Counted from the stretch's first letter, positions 1 through 8,074 are shown. The stretch is 35,488 nucleotides of DNA from an uncultured bacterium (GCA_903895695.1 CAITUY010000065.1:1-35488), one strand, 5' to 3'. Notes: generated from the sequence alone by a model not told the origin. Made by a program: numbers and translations.

Positions 1-1
1 C

Positions 2-199
2 GGCACCTTTCCAGTCAAGTCCATAAAATATGAACCTGATTATAGGGCCAAAAAAACCGAAATCAAGGCCTATTTCATCTTTCTTCCCGAAACACCTGTT
101 ACAAAATCAAGTCACACCCTCCCGTACTCTGGACGAGAACCTAACCCGATCCTGACTACATTCTTGCACGTCCCGCCCGCTGGTGTATCTTTACGTTAA
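2..199 (+). CDS. C-terminal end of an unidentified protein (partial)
   Basis: An open frame enters from the left edge and stops with TAA at 197-199, giving 65 residues. The first half (GTFPVKSIKYEPDYRAKK, then a hydrophobic stretch AYFIFLP) looks protein-like. The second half is less convincing. The base composition is less GC-rich than the genes that follow. No family is recognised. It could be a chance open frame, so it is a weak call. Confidence 0.3.
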   Translation, partial: GTFPVKSIKYEPDYRAKKTEIKAYFIFLPETPVTKSSHTLPYSGREPNPILTTFLHVPPAGVSLR

Positions 200-231
200 T
201 CGGAACGAACCATTTATCGAAAGGATACGTC

Positions 232-741
232 ATGCCCAACATCGCCAAAGTCATCAAGGAAGAGATTTCGCGCATTTCCCGCCACGAAGCCAAAGTCGCC
301 GTCACCCCCATCCGCAAACCAACCATCCGGTTGCGCAGGGATGTCGCTGACCTGAAGGCCCGCTTGGCTACTCTGGAGAAGGCCCACAAGGAACTGCAGG
401 CCCTGATGGCCAAATGTCAGGCTGCTATGCCTGCTCCGACCACTGAAGCGGAGGAGAAGGGCTGGATTTCCGGCAAGGGCGTCAAGAGCCTGCGCAAACG
501 GCTGGGCCTGTCGCAGGGTGAGTTCGCCAAGCTGGTCGGAGTTACGGGCAACGCTGTCTACCAGTGGGAGAGCAAGGCCAGCATGCTGAAACTGCGAGCC
601 AAGACCAAGGCGTCCGTGTTTGCCGTCCGGGGTATCGGCGCCAAGGAAGCCAAGCAGCGGCTGGCCGTGATGGAACCGGTGAAACCGGCCAAGAAGGCCA
701 CATCGAAGCCTACACGCCGCGGCAAGGCGAAGCGGAAGTAG
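232..741 (+). CDS. XRE-type helix-turn-helix regulator with coiled-coil N-terminus
   Basis: 169 residues. Residues about 37-62 form a charged, Leu-rich stretch that suggests a short coiled coil for dimerisation. Residues about 84-115 form an XRE/Cro-type helix-turn-helix, with the family pattern SLRKRLGLSQGEFAKLVGV followed by AVYQWE. A Lys/Arg-rich tail (about 150-169) may bind DNA non-specifically. The start is supported by AAAGGA six bases upstream. The Ala-rich gene at 748 begins six bases after this stop, so the two probably form an operon. A DNA-binding role is secure from the HTH; its targets are unknown. Confidence 0.85.
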   Translation: MPNIAKVIKEEISRISRHEAKVAVTPIRKPTIRLRRDVADLKARLATLEKAHKELQALMAKCQAAMPAPTTEAEEKGWISGKGVKSLRKRLGLSQGEFAKLVGVTGNAVYQWESKASMLKLRAKTKASVFAVRGIGAKEAKQRLAVMEPVKPAKKATSKPTRRGKAKRK

Positions 742-747
742 TCGACC

Positions 748-1137
748 ATGAACAAAACCGAACGCCTGCAACTACTGGAAACGATCAAGGCAGCCCGTGC
801 TGCCCGTGACGCCGCACGCGCTGCCCTTGAAAAAGCACTCGCCGCCCATGACTTCGCAGGCAATGCCACCGATGCAGCTCTCGAAAAGGCGCTCGCCACC
901 CACGATGCTGCCCTGGGTAAAGCCAACGCCACCCACGCTGCCGCTGCCATCGCGACCGTCAATGCCGCGCTCGAAGAAGCCCGCAATGCTGCCGACGCGG
1001 CCGTCATCGCCACCGATGCGGCCGTGAATGCTGCCAGCCATGCCGTCAATATCACTGATGCCGTCCTCAAGAAGACCCATGCCGCCGTCACTGCAGCCCT
1101 TGAAAAGGCCAGCGCCGCCAGCCCTACCGTGCATTGA
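748..1137 (+). CDS. Ala-rich repetitive helical protein, LEA/phasin-like
   Basis: 129 residues, dominated by Ala with regularly spaced Lys, Asp, Glu, His and Asn. The unit AALEKALA(A/T)HD occurs twice near the N-terminus (about residues 25-53), and degenerate versions follow (AALEEARNAADAA, AVTAALEKASAA). There is no signal peptide, Cys or Trp. The pattern predicts one long amphipathic helix or coiled coil, as in LEA-like, phasin-like or histone-H1-like bacterial proteins; I cannot decide among them. It follows the XRE gene by six bases, with GGAAG upstream. The stress-type neighbours (BON, CsbD) make a desiccation or protein-protection role plausible, but that is inference. Confidence 0.7.
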   Translation: MNKTERLQLLETIKAARAARDAARAALEKALAAHDFAGNATDAALEKALATHDAALGKANATHAAAAIATVNAALEEARNAADAAVIATDAAVNAASHAVNITDAVLKKTHAAVTAALEKASAASPTVH

Positions 1138-1165
1138 GAAGCGCCCCTGACGTATCACCCGCATT

Positions 1166-1516
1166 ATGAACACATTCTGGATCGCAATTATCGTTCTGGC
1201 TGTGCTGGCGTTGGTTGCGAAGTTTGCCCTTGCCGCGGCCGGTACTGCTGCCGCCGCTAAAGATAAGATCAACCAGGGCGCCTCAGTCATCGATGTGCGT
1301 ACTCAGGCAGAATTCAAGGCAGGTCACTACAGCGGCGCCACCAACATCCCCCTGAACGAACTGCAGAACCGCATTGGCGACGTGGGGGACAAGAAGAAGG
1401 CGATCGTGGTTTACTGCGCATCCGGCATGAGGAGCGCCAGAGCCGTCACGATCTTGACCGCCGAGGGCTTCATTGATGTGACGAATTCCGGGAGCTTGAA
1501 GAATCTGGGGCAGTGA
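1166..1516 (+). CDS. Membrane-anchored rhodanese-like sulfurtransferase
   Basis: 116 residues. One N-terminal hydrophobic segment (about 4-25) anchors or exports the protein. It is followed by a single rhodanese domain with the conserved VIDVRTQAEFKAGH entry and the active-site loop CASGMRS, with Cys84 as the predicted persulfide-carrying residue. Single-domain rhodaneses of this size usually move sulfane sulfur or act in redox and cyanide or metalloid stress. The ribosome binding site is weak, but the ATG fits the start of the hydrophobic segment. It lies in the stress-type cluster and is convergent with the lipoprotein gene that ends at 1528. Confidence 0.9.
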   Translation: MNTFWIAIIVLAVLALVAKFALAAAGTAAAAKDKINQGASVIDVRTQAEFKAGHYSGATNIPLNELQNRIGDVGDKKKAIVVYCASGMRSARAVTILTAEGFIDVTNSGSLKNLGQ

Positions 1517-1527
1517 CGGCGGCGGGG

Positions 1528-1803
1528 TTACTTCCCCTTATTTCGGTCATCAATGAGCGTCATACGCTGGATACGTTTGCTTTCCTGTTCCTGCGGGTCA
1601 ATGGAAGTCGGTCCGTGGACGACCACTTCTGTTTGAGTCGTCATCTGCGGTGACTGGGACGGTTCTTTGACCTCCACATCTGTGGGTGACGGCAAGACTG
1701 TGTTGGTGCGCGCTGGCACCCCTGCTGACAGTGGGGTCGCCTTCGGGCCGCAACCGACAGCGACAACGGCACAGACCAGCATGGTCAGGACTGTATTCAT
1801 CAT
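1528..1803 (-). CDS. Small putative lipoprotein
   Basis: 91 residues with a short hydrophobic signal ending in a lipobox (VAVGC, Cys18), so it should be lipidated and membrane-anchored. The mature part is Pro/Thr/Ser-rich and has no recognised domain; the C-terminus is basic. AAGGAA lies a few bases upstream of the tandem ATG ATG start. It lies downstream of the three-BON gene on the same strand, 53 bases after that gene's stop, and may be co-transcribed with it. Function unknown. Confidence 0.75.
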   Translation of the reverse strand: MMNTVLTMLVCAVVAVGCGPKATPLSAGVPARTNTVLPSPTDVEVKEPSQSPQMTTQTEVVVHGPTSIDPQEQESKRIQRMTLIDDRNKGK

Positions 1804-1856
1804 CTTCGTTCCTTTTCGACCAGGGAATACCGGCCCTGCGCACGTGTCTGGCCAAG

Positions 1857-2630
1857 CTACTTGGTTGTGGCGTCTTCGACCGTCATCTGGTTGTGAACGC
1901 TGGTCACTCCCTGAATGTCGGTAACGAGTTTGGTGACCAAGGTTCTTTCTGCCGTATTTTTGGCAATGCCGGTCAGCGTGACTACGCCATCCCGCGTCTG
2001 GACCTTCGTGTTGACAGCACTCGTCGAGCGATGGGTCAACAGCACCGTCTTGACCTGGGCAATGATGGACGCATCATCCAGTTTCTCGGCCGCGGTTCGC
2101 TCCACCGGGAGCTGAGTCGCCGCCACCGTCATTACATTCGTTACACGCAGAACCCCTTTAACGTCTCCGGCATATTCGGCGGCCAGTTCTTTTTGTGCCT
2201 CGCTCGTGGCCACGCCACGCAAGGTTATGACGCCGTCTTTGATGTCCACCTGTGTGTTGCCGCTCACGTTGCGATGGAACGCCAGTACGCTCCGCACCTT
2301 CGCTTTGATCCAAGCATCGGATTCTTCAGTGCCCTCCAGTTTGACTTCCAGCCGATTGTCTACCCCGCGGACACCCGGTAGACCTGCCACAGCTTCTTGG
2401 GCCAAGTACTTGTGGTTTGCTTCACTGACCTGCCCATTTAACGTGACGCCGCCATCCTTGGCCACGACCTTGATCGTGTCGTCCTTGAGATACGTCTTGT
2501 AGACGTAGGTGTTCTTGAACGTCGCCTCGATCCTGTCATCGGTCTCCGACGCACGCAGGGACGGGCTGGTAACGAGCATTGCGGCCGCAGCCGCCGCGAT
2601 CGCCAAGGGGTACATTGCTTTCCGTTTCAT
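1857..2630 (-). CDS. Periplasmic protein with three BON domains (OsmY-like)
   Basis: 257 residues. The N-terminal signal peptide (about 1-27) ends near SLRASE. Three BON domains follow at about residues 30-98, 104-170 and 186-253. Each carries the core turn DGxVTLxG (DGGVTLNGQV, DGVITLRGVA, DGVVTLTGIA) and a closing GVxxVxNxxxV strand. OsmY-type BON proteins bind phospholipid surfaces in the periplasm and protect against osmotic and envelope stress; E. coli OsmY has two BON domains. GAGG lies upstream of the ATG. The gene diverges from the CsbD gene, and the shared 286-base gap contains palindromes (see 2729-2822). Confidence 0.92.
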   Translation of the reverse strand: MKRKAMYPLAIAAAAAAMLVTSPSLRASETDDRIEATFKNTYVYKTYLKDDTIKVVAKDGGVTLNGQVSEANHKYLAQEAVAGLPGVRGVDNRLEVKLEGTEESDAWIKAKVRSVLAFHRNVSGNTQVDIKDGVITLRGVATSEAQKELAAEYAGDVKGVLRVTNVMTVAATQLPVERTAAEKLDDASIIAQVKTVLLTHRSTSAVNTKVQTRDGVVTLTGIAKNTAERTLVTKLVTDIQGVTSVHNQMTVEDATTK

Positions 2631-2728
2631 GCTATTGCCTCGATGCCTTCGTTATTGCGGGTTCTCCCCGCGGGTGGGTATTTCTGGGGGGATGCTATGG
2701 TATCGGGACAGCTTCGGATAGTGGGTGT

Positions 2729-2822
2729 AACCCTACCTCTGAGTTCAGGTCGGCCCGACTCGAAGTGAGACTCTTCCTGCGGTACTCCACGTGGGGTAAA
2801 GCATTGTTCATTAGGTAGGGTT
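2729..2822. promoter_or_regulatory. Divergent regulatory region with a distant inverted repeat and a CACGTG-centred palindrome
   Basis: This lies between the divergent BON and CsbD genes. AACCCTACCT (2729-2738) is exactly inverted as AGGTAGGGTT (2813-2822). Between them, ACTCCACGTGGGGT (2784-2797) is a near-perfect 14-bp palindrome with one mismatched pair. Both features are typical of operator sites for dimeric regulators, and one regulator could control both stress genes. No convincing -35/-10 pair was found by eye, and the binding protein is unknown. Confidence 0.5.
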
Positions 2823-2916
2823 TCCCCCTATTGAGAAGGCACAGCCCATCGCATAGCGTAACCAAAAAGAACAATAGCGAATCATCTGCCATCGAAATTG
2901 AAAGGGGAAACAGACG

Positions 2917-3099
2917 ATGAAGGGAACAACGGAAGTCGTGAAGGGCCGCGTCGAGGAAGCAGCCGGCGTGCTGACCGGTAACGACAAGCTGCGCGCCAAG
3001 GGCCAAACACATCAGGCCGTGGGTCACGTCAAACAGGCGGCCGAAGAAGGCATCCGGAAGATCGAGGCGGGCGTCCGCAAGATCGTCAACAAAACCTGA
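2917..3099 (+). CDS. CsbD-family stress-response protein
   Basis: 60 residues, the normal length for CsbD-like proteins. The sequence has the family pattern: MKGTTEVVKGRVEEAAG near the N-terminus, then GNDKLRAKGQTHQAVGHVKQ and a helical, charged C-terminus. Family members are small, abundant, general-stress-induced proteins with no known biochemical activity. AAAGGGG upstream supports the ATG. It diverges from the BON protein and probably shares its control region. Confidence 0.93.
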   Translation: MKGTTEVVKGRVEEAAGVLTGNDKLRAKGQTHQAVGHVKQAAEEGIRKIEAGVRKIVNKT

Positions 3100-3109
3100 C
3101 GCGACATAG

Positions 3110-3358
3110 GTGGATCGATGCCGACGCGAACGGCTCGCCACAGAAATGAACGGCCCGATGCAAGCCAGCCCCCTCCTGACAATGGATGATCTTCGTCTCT
3201 TGGCTTACGTGCAGCACATGGCAGATACGGCGCAATCGGATGCGGCCAGGCACCTGTTCCAGGAATACATGGAATTGGAGAAGCGGCGGCTGGTGGCGAC
3301 CGACGGCCTTGGAGTCCGGATGCACGCGAAATCCGGAACACCCGCCATGCAAGTTTGA
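3110..3358 (+). CDS. Small hypothetical protein
   Basis: 82 residues from a GTG; in-frame ATGs at 3146 and 3158 are equally possible, because none has a good ribosome binding site. The middle part (TMDDLRLLAYVQHMADTA, then AARHLFQEYMELEKRRL) is predicted helical and protein-like. No family is recognised. It starts 10 bases after CsbD and may be the second gene of that transcript. Confidence 0.45.
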   Translation: MDRCRRERLATEMNGPMQASPLLTMDDLRLLAYVQHMADTAQSDAARHLFQEYMELEKRRLVATDGLGVRMHAKSGTPAMQV

Positions 3359-3472
3359 CCACCGTACGACATCGCAGTATCGTCTGCCTTGGTAGGACTA
3401 CACCCCATGGTGCCACGGTCGGCCATTGTGTAATCTACAAGCATAGGGGAGCGATACACCCCCCTTGATCGG

Positions 3473-3513
3473 CCCCTTGGTGCGGCATTGGCTGCGCCAG
3501 GGGGTTTCGTTTT
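3473..3513 (+). terminator. Possible intrinsic terminator in an otherwise gene-free gap
   Basis: CCCCTTGGTGCG (3473-3484) can pair, with two small bulges, with CGCCAGGGGG (3495-3504), and TTTCGTTTT follows at once. It would end the CsbD/hypothetical transcript. The stem is imperfect, so the call is tentative. I see nothing else in the roughly 300-base gap 3359-3661. Confidence 0.4.
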
Positions 3514-3661
3514 GGAGCGGTCGCGGTTGCGAGACAATTTAGCGGAAGCACCAACGTCACGCGCGCAGCGGCCCTCCGGCTCGGGCAGAAACTGCAAACC
3601 TTATTCTGACGTGGGTGGCGGCCGCCGCCGTGTGTGGTATTATCATCCCGTGCATGGAACC

Positions 3662-4801
3662 ATGAAACCGCATCGTGATGCGTGGGGGGCAATCGTCCTT
3701 GCTGGCGTCGCGACCATAATCAGTAGCGGGATCGCCTCGGGCGAAACGTCACCCTCAGGTGCGTTGTTTGCGCGGGCACGTACGGCACTCGTGATCATCT
3801 CAACCGCGGGCGGCTCCGGCTCCGGCTGCATCGTTTCCATGGGTGGCAAGCGATACCTCGTCACCAATGAGCACGTCACCCGCAGCGGCCTCCCCCTGAC
3901 CGCGAAGCTTCTGAACGGAGCCCAACTCGTCTGCACGAACATGGCCGTGGCCAACGACAGGGACTTGGTTCGGTTCGAACTGGCAGGCGAGTCCATGCCC
4001 GCGCTGGCAGTCTCCTCTGAGGAATCCAGCATCGGGGACGCGGTGGCGGTATTCGGGAATAGCGATGGCGGCGGCGTGGTGACCAGCATCGCGGGAAAGG
4101 TCCTCGGGGTCGGGCCGGAACGTATCGAAGTGGATGCCCCCTTTGTTTCCGGCAACAGCGGCAGCCCCATCATCGACACCAACGGAGCCGTGTTGGGTAT
4201 CGCGACGTATGTGACGCGTTCTCCTGATCCCAATGGCTGGGTCAAGGAGGGCACGCGGTTCGCACAGGTCCGTCGTTTTGGCCTCCGCCTGCGCGACGTT
4301 AAATGGGTCCCCATGACGCAATCGGAATACCAGGCACGAGTGGAAGCCCTACAGGATTTGGAGACGTACTGTAACGACGCCTATGCGCTTCTCTATACAG
4401 ACAAATATGCAGACCCTCAGAATAGGCTTGGGCACCGCTACGACTTCGATGAAAACAAGCGGAAGTATCGCCGGAACACCGGTCTCTGCCGGGTCCTGGC
4501 AGATGTCGCCAGCCAGTACGCAGGTTTTGCATCGAGAGAAGTCGAGGCAGCGTATTATGCGAGAATGAACGGGACGCCTGCCACTCCCCAACAAAGACGC
4601 GAATTGGAGAGCGCCCGCTACATAGCGGGTTCGGCGGCCAAGGATCGGTTCGACCAGTTCAAGCAGGCGTTTGCGCAGATATACCAGAAGCCAGCCCCTA
4701 TGATCCTGAAGACGGATTGGATAACGCAGCATTTCAAGACCGAGGCTATGTTCTGGAACGGCGTGCTCAAGGGCATGACCCATCAGAAGGAAAATAACTG
4801 A
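3662..4801 (+). CDS. Secreted or membrane-anchored trypsin-like serine protease
   Basis: 379 residues from the ATG at 3662. That start was chosen because it places a hydrophobic signal (about 8-26) at the N-terminus; the same frame is open further upstream but lacks protein-like sequence. A trypsin-like double-barrel domain covers about 33-200: His71 in TNEHV, Asp101 in NDRDLVRF and Ser166 in GNSGSP make a complete catalytic triad. This resembles the short DegP/HtrA-like protease core without a PDZ domain. The last ~180 residues are helical and charged and match no family I recognise. The likely location is the periplasm or outer face of the inner membrane. Confidence 0.88.
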   Translation: MKPHRDAWGAIVLAGVATIISSGIASGETSPSGALFARARTALVIISTAGGSGSGCIVSMGGKRYLVTNEHVTRSGLPLTAKLLNGAQLVCTNMAVANDRDLVRFELAGESMPALAVSSEESSIGDAVAVFGNSDGGGVVTSIAGKVLGVGPERIEVDAPFVSGNSGSPIIDTNGAVLGIATYVTRSPDPNGWVKEGTRFAQVRRFGLRLRDVKWVPMTQSEYQARVEALQDLETYCNDAYALLYTDKYADPQNRLGHRYDFDENKRKYRRNTGLCRVLADVASQYAGFASREVEAAYYARMNGTPATPQQRRELESARYIAGSAAKDRFDQFKQAFAQIYQKPAPMILKTDWITQHFKTEAMFWNGVLKGMTHQKENN

Positions 4802-4858
4802 GCCCAGTGGGTGGGCACGCGTAGACCATCAGGGGAACCTTGCGAGAAGGATCCGCGA

Positions 4859-5230
4859 ATGAAGAAGAAGATCGAGATCAAGTGGTTGAGCAAGCCGGAA
4901 GAACACGACTATCCCGCGGCCCTATCTTACCTGTCCCTGCTCTACGATGAGAAGACAGCCGCCGCCTATGTGAAGAAGCTGAAACGCGCACCGGCTTCAA
5001 AGTTCAAGGCGAAGGACATCTTCCGGGCATCCCGCCTATCGTTGCTCGGGATCAGCAATAGTCACGTTCAGAAGGATCGCCAGAAGATCAAGACCGGACA
5101 AAAACTATCGCCCCTTCTGCTGATCAGGGATCCGGCCAACGGGCGCGTCGTTATCGCCGACGGGTACCATCGCCTGTGTGCGGTCTATTCCTTTGACGAA
5201 GATGCCATGATCCCGGCTCGCATCGCGTAA
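4859..5230 (+). CDS. Small ParB/sulfiredoxin-fold protein
   Basis: 123 residues from the ATG at 4859, chosen because GAGAAGG (4843-4849) is well placed; an upstream ATG at 4811 in the same frame lacks this. The C-terminal half has LSPLLLIRDPANGRVVIADG followed by YHRLCA. This matches the nucleotide-binding core of ParB-N/Srx-fold proteins, where the family reads ...VVDGHHRLxA. The N-terminal half (LSKPEEHDYPAALSYLSLLY) is typical of a plasmid- and phage-associated uncharacterised family. There is no HTH, so it is not a partition protein. It probably follows the protease gene in the same transcript. Confidence 0.7.
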   Translation: MKKKIEIKWLSKPEEHDYPAALSYLSLLYDEKTAAAYVKKLKRAPASKFKAKDIFRASRLSLLGISNSHVQKDRQKIKTGQKLSPLLLIRDPANGRVVIADGYHRLCAVYSFDEDAMIPARIA

Positions 5231-5234
5231 GGGA

Positions 5235-5474
5235 TTACCGCCCAGGCATGAGGAGTTGGATGCCTTCACGCGGATCGGCCTTCACCACCCTAGCGATGAC
5301 CACGAATTGCACGATCTCCACCCGTTGTCCGGCTTCGTACTTGGCCACGTAGGACCTGCGCCGTCCCAGCTTCTTCGCCAACTGAACCTGCGTCAAGCCG
5401 GCGGCCTCACGCTTCTCCTTCAGCCACTGGCCGATCTTCCTATGGGCATCGCGGTTCGCTATTGCTCTTCGCAT
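5235..5474 (-). CDS. Small XRE-family helix-turn-helix protein
   Basis: 79 residues from the ATG at 5474, chosen over the longer frame (to 5507) because GGGAGAGAAG lies directly upstream. Nearly the whole protein is one XRE HTH (about 14-55): IGQWLKEKREAAGLTQVQLA, then SYVAKYEAGQR. It is 33 bases downstream of the SNase gene on the same strand, so probably in one operon. Stand-alone HTH proteins of this size are often auto-repressors or antitoxins, but no toxin gene is visible beside it. Confidence 0.85.
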   Translation of the reverse strand: MRRAIANRDAHRKIGQWLKEKREAAGLTQVQLAKKLGRRRSYVAKYEAGQRVEIVQFVVIARVVKADPREGIQLLMPGR

Positions 5475-5507
5475 GGTCTTCTCTCCCACGTTGGCTGGCC
5501 GCGGCAA

Positions 5508-6071
5508 TCACCACCCGAACCGAATGAGCGGTTGCGGGCGATCCTCTGACGGCGGCCCAATCGGCATTGGATTCCGATATACCCACGGCGGGACCGGATG
5601 CTTGTCGGCCCACAGGCCCAGGTGTTTCTCCCGTGCCTTACGCTCGGCATCCGCCAGCGCGCCTCCCATCGAATGCTTCCGGTAATGCCAGGCCGCGCCC
5701 TCGGCCATCATCTCCATGTTGATCCACCGGTCACCCAGATATACATCGCCATCCGCCCGGCCGGCGTCATCAACACCCACGACCGCAACCCGGACCGTTT
5801 TGCCCCGTATCTTGTCGGTCAGGGCCTGCCTGGACGTGGTACCGTAGGCCTGCTTCATGTCGGGCGCAACGATCTCCGCCAACCTGACCCTGAACTGCTG
5901 GTTGCTGCTATCGATCACCGTCATGAAATCACCGGAATGGACCGCTATGACCTTGCCGGTGAACGCCTGCGGCACTTCCTCGGTGTCCGGCAACGTGGAG
6001 CAGCCGTTACCAAAAAGAGCGGCCACCGCGCACAGTATCACCAGTGGAAAGCTGACAACGTTGCGGTTCAC
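5508..6071 (-). CDS. Staphylococcal-nuclease-like (SNase) lipoprotein
   Basis: 187 residues. A signal peptide ends in a lipobox (FGNGC, Cys24). The SNase/thermonuclease OB-fold follows (about 36-155). Arg63 (RVRLAEIVAPD) and Arg105 (DDAGRADGDVYLGDRWIN) occupy the positions of Arg35 and Arg87 of the S. aureus enzyme. The position of catalytic Glu43 appears to be Gln74 (MKQAYG); many bacterial SNase homologues have this Gln, so reduced activity cannot be concluded. It would act outside the inner membrane on DNA or RNA. It is transcribed ahead of a small XRE gene. Confidence 0.88.
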   Translation of the reverse strand: MNRNVVSFPLVILCAVAALFGNGCSTLPDTEEVPQAFTGKVIAVHSGDFMTVIDSSNQQFRVRLAEIVAPDMKQAYGTTSRQALTDKIRGKTVRVAVVGVDDAGRADGDVYLGDRWINMEMMAEGAAWHYRKHSMGGALADAERKAREKHLGLWADKHPVPPWVYRNPMPIGPPSEDRPQPLIRFGW

Positions 6072-6123
6072 GGAAGAGCGCCTGTAGACTGGGCGGCGTA
6101 ACGCATGGCCGAAATGTACACCG

Positions 6124-6468
6124 ATGCGAACTACCCAGCAATATCACCGTCTCGTCACCAGGCTCAGCAGGTCATCTGAGCGCGAAGCCAAGGCCCTGAT
6201 GAATGCGCTGCCCGCGGAGATCAAGGAACGCGTGGCCGGGGTGAAGATCAGGTTCATGGACAGGCCGACCCCGGTCATGCTCGAACGTGGCACCAAGGAT
6301 GACGCACTGAGCGTTACCGACCGGCAGGCCGGCGAGATCATTGTATTCGTGATGAACCTGAATGACCGCTACGCGGCTGTACTAGGCGCGTTTCGGGAGG
6401 AACTGAAGCGAGCGCTGGTGACGGAATTGGCCGAGTGGGCGGGTGGCGAGTGGGTGGAGCCTGACTGA
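6124..6468 (+). CDS. Small protein resembling a degenerate zincin-like metallopeptidase
   Basis: 114 residues. The order of segments matches the short 'possible zincin-like metallopeptidase' family (DUF1025 type): LPAEIKERVAGVKIRFMDRP near the N-terminus, then a middle strand EIIVFVMNLN, then EELKRALVTELAEWAGGEW where that family has ...vxxtvvHEixHhxG. Here HExxH is TELAE (100-104), so both His ligands are lost while Glu101 is kept. Zinc catalysis is therefore unlikely. The ribosome binding site is weak. The family match is by eye and tentative. It diverges from the SNase gene. A gap of about 150 bases without features follows. Confidence 0.6.
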   Translation: MRTTQQYHRLVTRLSRSSEREAKALMNALPAEIKERVAGVKIRFMDRPTPVMLERGTKDDALSVTDRQAGEIIVFVMNLNDRYAAVLGAFREELKRALVTELAEWAGGEWVEPD

Positions 6469-6617
6469 AGCCGGAGACCGAATCCGGATGGGATCCGAAG
6501 GCGCCGGCAGCTCAAAGGCAAGCGTGGCTGCCGCGTCAGCGTTGCCACCATCCGCATGTCGATGAATGGATGGGCCGCTACCGGACGTCGGCGTGAGACC
6601 TCGCATTCCGGTGAGCG

Positions 6618-8054
6618 CTAAATAGCCGTAAACTGTGACTGATTCTGTTCCCACAGTTCATCTATCGCGTGCTCGATTCCTTCACTGAGCTGCTTGATGG
6701 CTCGCGCTTCACGCCGCTTGCGTACGGCGTCCTGCCTCCCCGCAAATACCATTACTTTGTGTCGAAGACGATCCGCAAGCGTGTCGCTCTTCTCGCCCAC
6801 AAGATACTGAGCCAGGTTGCATACCTCCAGCACTCGCTTCGGTTGAACGCCCAGTCGCCGTTCGATTTCATGGATAACAGCACCTGCAACTTCACCAAAC
6901 TCGTGTGGCCCGACGTACACGATCTTAAACGCCCCTCTGGCCTCAACTACAGAATCATCAATCAGTTCTCGCATCCTCAGCTTATACTTAATCATGCCAC
7001 GCGAATCAGACTGGTGACGGTTCTGGCGCGCCTTGGCGGCTAATCGGATCCACTTTTTTATGGTCATCTCGTCGGCAAGAATGGGTTCAGGCTTCAGGAC
7101 GTCTTCAAGAGCAGCCCGAAGCGCCTTCGTGTTGACGTAGCGGCGATCCTCTTTGTCAACGGCGATGCAGTAGACGTGCTGGAGACGGACAAACAGAGGG
7201 TCAGACACGTGCTCTGGCACCTTCACCTCGCCGTCCCCCGGAAATCCCGTCGCCATCGTATACAACAGCTTACCGACGGCATAGATGTCTGCACGCGGCG
7301 CCCCCACGCCCTCGCCCGCTACGTAGCCCTCCGTACCCTGCTGAGACATCTCTGGATCTGGTGTGGCGACAAGCCCAACGTCGGCCAAAACTGCCTTACC
7401 GCCAATGTAGACGACGTTGCTGGGCTTGATATCGCGATGCACAAGGTTACTGCGGTGCAGCTCCTCGACACCTTTGACGACATTCAACCCTATCTCGACA
7501 CACTTCGCTACGGATAATGGCCCGGCATGATCCAGTTTCCACTTGAGTGAAAGGGGTTCATAGCCATCTGCGTCCCCACCATCTGCGGCCAGCCGACCGT
7601 TCGCGTCATCGGCCAGGGGCATCTCGTAAGCGAAGAATCCATCAAACTCCCACGGGGCACCGACGGCCACCAAGCCATTGGCACCTACACCATGGGCGCG
7701 AAGGCGCAGCACAGCATTGAGTTCGCGCTCGTAGATGTCCGGCTTCGCGGGGTCCCGCTCCACCACTTTGAGAGCTACGTATCGCCCATCTTTCGTATTT
7801 TCGGCAAGCCACACCTTCCCATAGGTGCCGCGCCCGATCTGGCGGACAGGCCGTAGGTGTTTTGTGGCTAACAGTTCCGCTTGCGTCGGCGGTTGAGGTT
7901 TGGGGACAGGACGGGCGGGCTCTGGTGGTGCGGGAATCTGCATCTTTCGGCGAGCAGCATATTCATCGTCATCCGCCTTAGTCGACCTATGCGGTTTCCT
8001 AAAGCGCGCAAACGGTTTAGCTATGAACTCTCCGACCTTCTTGAAGACATTCAT
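6618..8054 (-). CDS. Cytosolic Ser/Thr protein kinase (Hanks type)
   Basis: 478 residues. A basic and Pro-rich N-terminus (1-58) precedes the kinase domain (about 66-325). Visible motifs are the Gly-rich loop GRGTYGKV (74-81), Lys96 in VALKVV, the catalytic loop HRDIKPSN (206-213), DVG (225-227) in place of DFG, and GTEGYVAGE (240-248), where AGE replaces the usual APE. ADIYAVGKLLYTMATG follows. Ion-binding and catalytic Asp residues are kept, so activity is plausible. The last ~150 residues are unrecognised, and there is no membrane segment. It starts 20 bases after the sigma factor gene, so the two form an operon; sigma-factor phosphorylation is the obvious hypothesis. Confidence 0.92.
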   Translation of the reverse strand: MNVFKKVGEFIAKPFARFRKPHRSTKADDDEYAARRKMQIPAPPEPARPVPKPQPPTQAELLATKHLRPVRQIGRGTYGKVWLAENTKDGRYVALKVVERDPAKPDIYERELNAVLRLRAHGVGANGLVAVGAPWEFDGFFAYEMPLADDANGRLAADGGDADGYEPLSLKWKLDHAGPLSVAKCVEIGLNVVKGVEELHRSNLVHRDIKPSNVVYIGGKAVLADVGLVATPDPEMSQQGTEGYVAGEGVGAPRADIYAVGKLLYTMATGFPGDGEVKVPEHVSDPLFVRLQHVYCIAVDKEDRRYVNTKALRAALEDVLKPEPILADEMTIKKWIRLAAKARQNRHQSDSRGMIKYKLRMRELIDDSVVEARGAFKIVYVGPHEFGEVAGAVIHEIERRLGVQPKRVLEVCNLAQYLVGEKSDTLADRLRHKVMVFAGRQDAVRKRREARAIKQLSEGIEHAIDELWEQNQSQFTAI

Positions 8055-8074
8055 GGTTCGACATCCGTAATGTA

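Noticed and set aside
1686..2381. 231-codon open frame on the + strand
   Set aside because: Mirror of the three-BON gene; composition is His/Arg/Phe-rich and shows no domain.
5235..6071. Toxin-antitoxin pair (SNase plus XRE)
   Set aside because: The nuclease is a secreted lipoprotein with a signal peptide and lipobox, so a cytosolic HTH antitoxin would not meet it.
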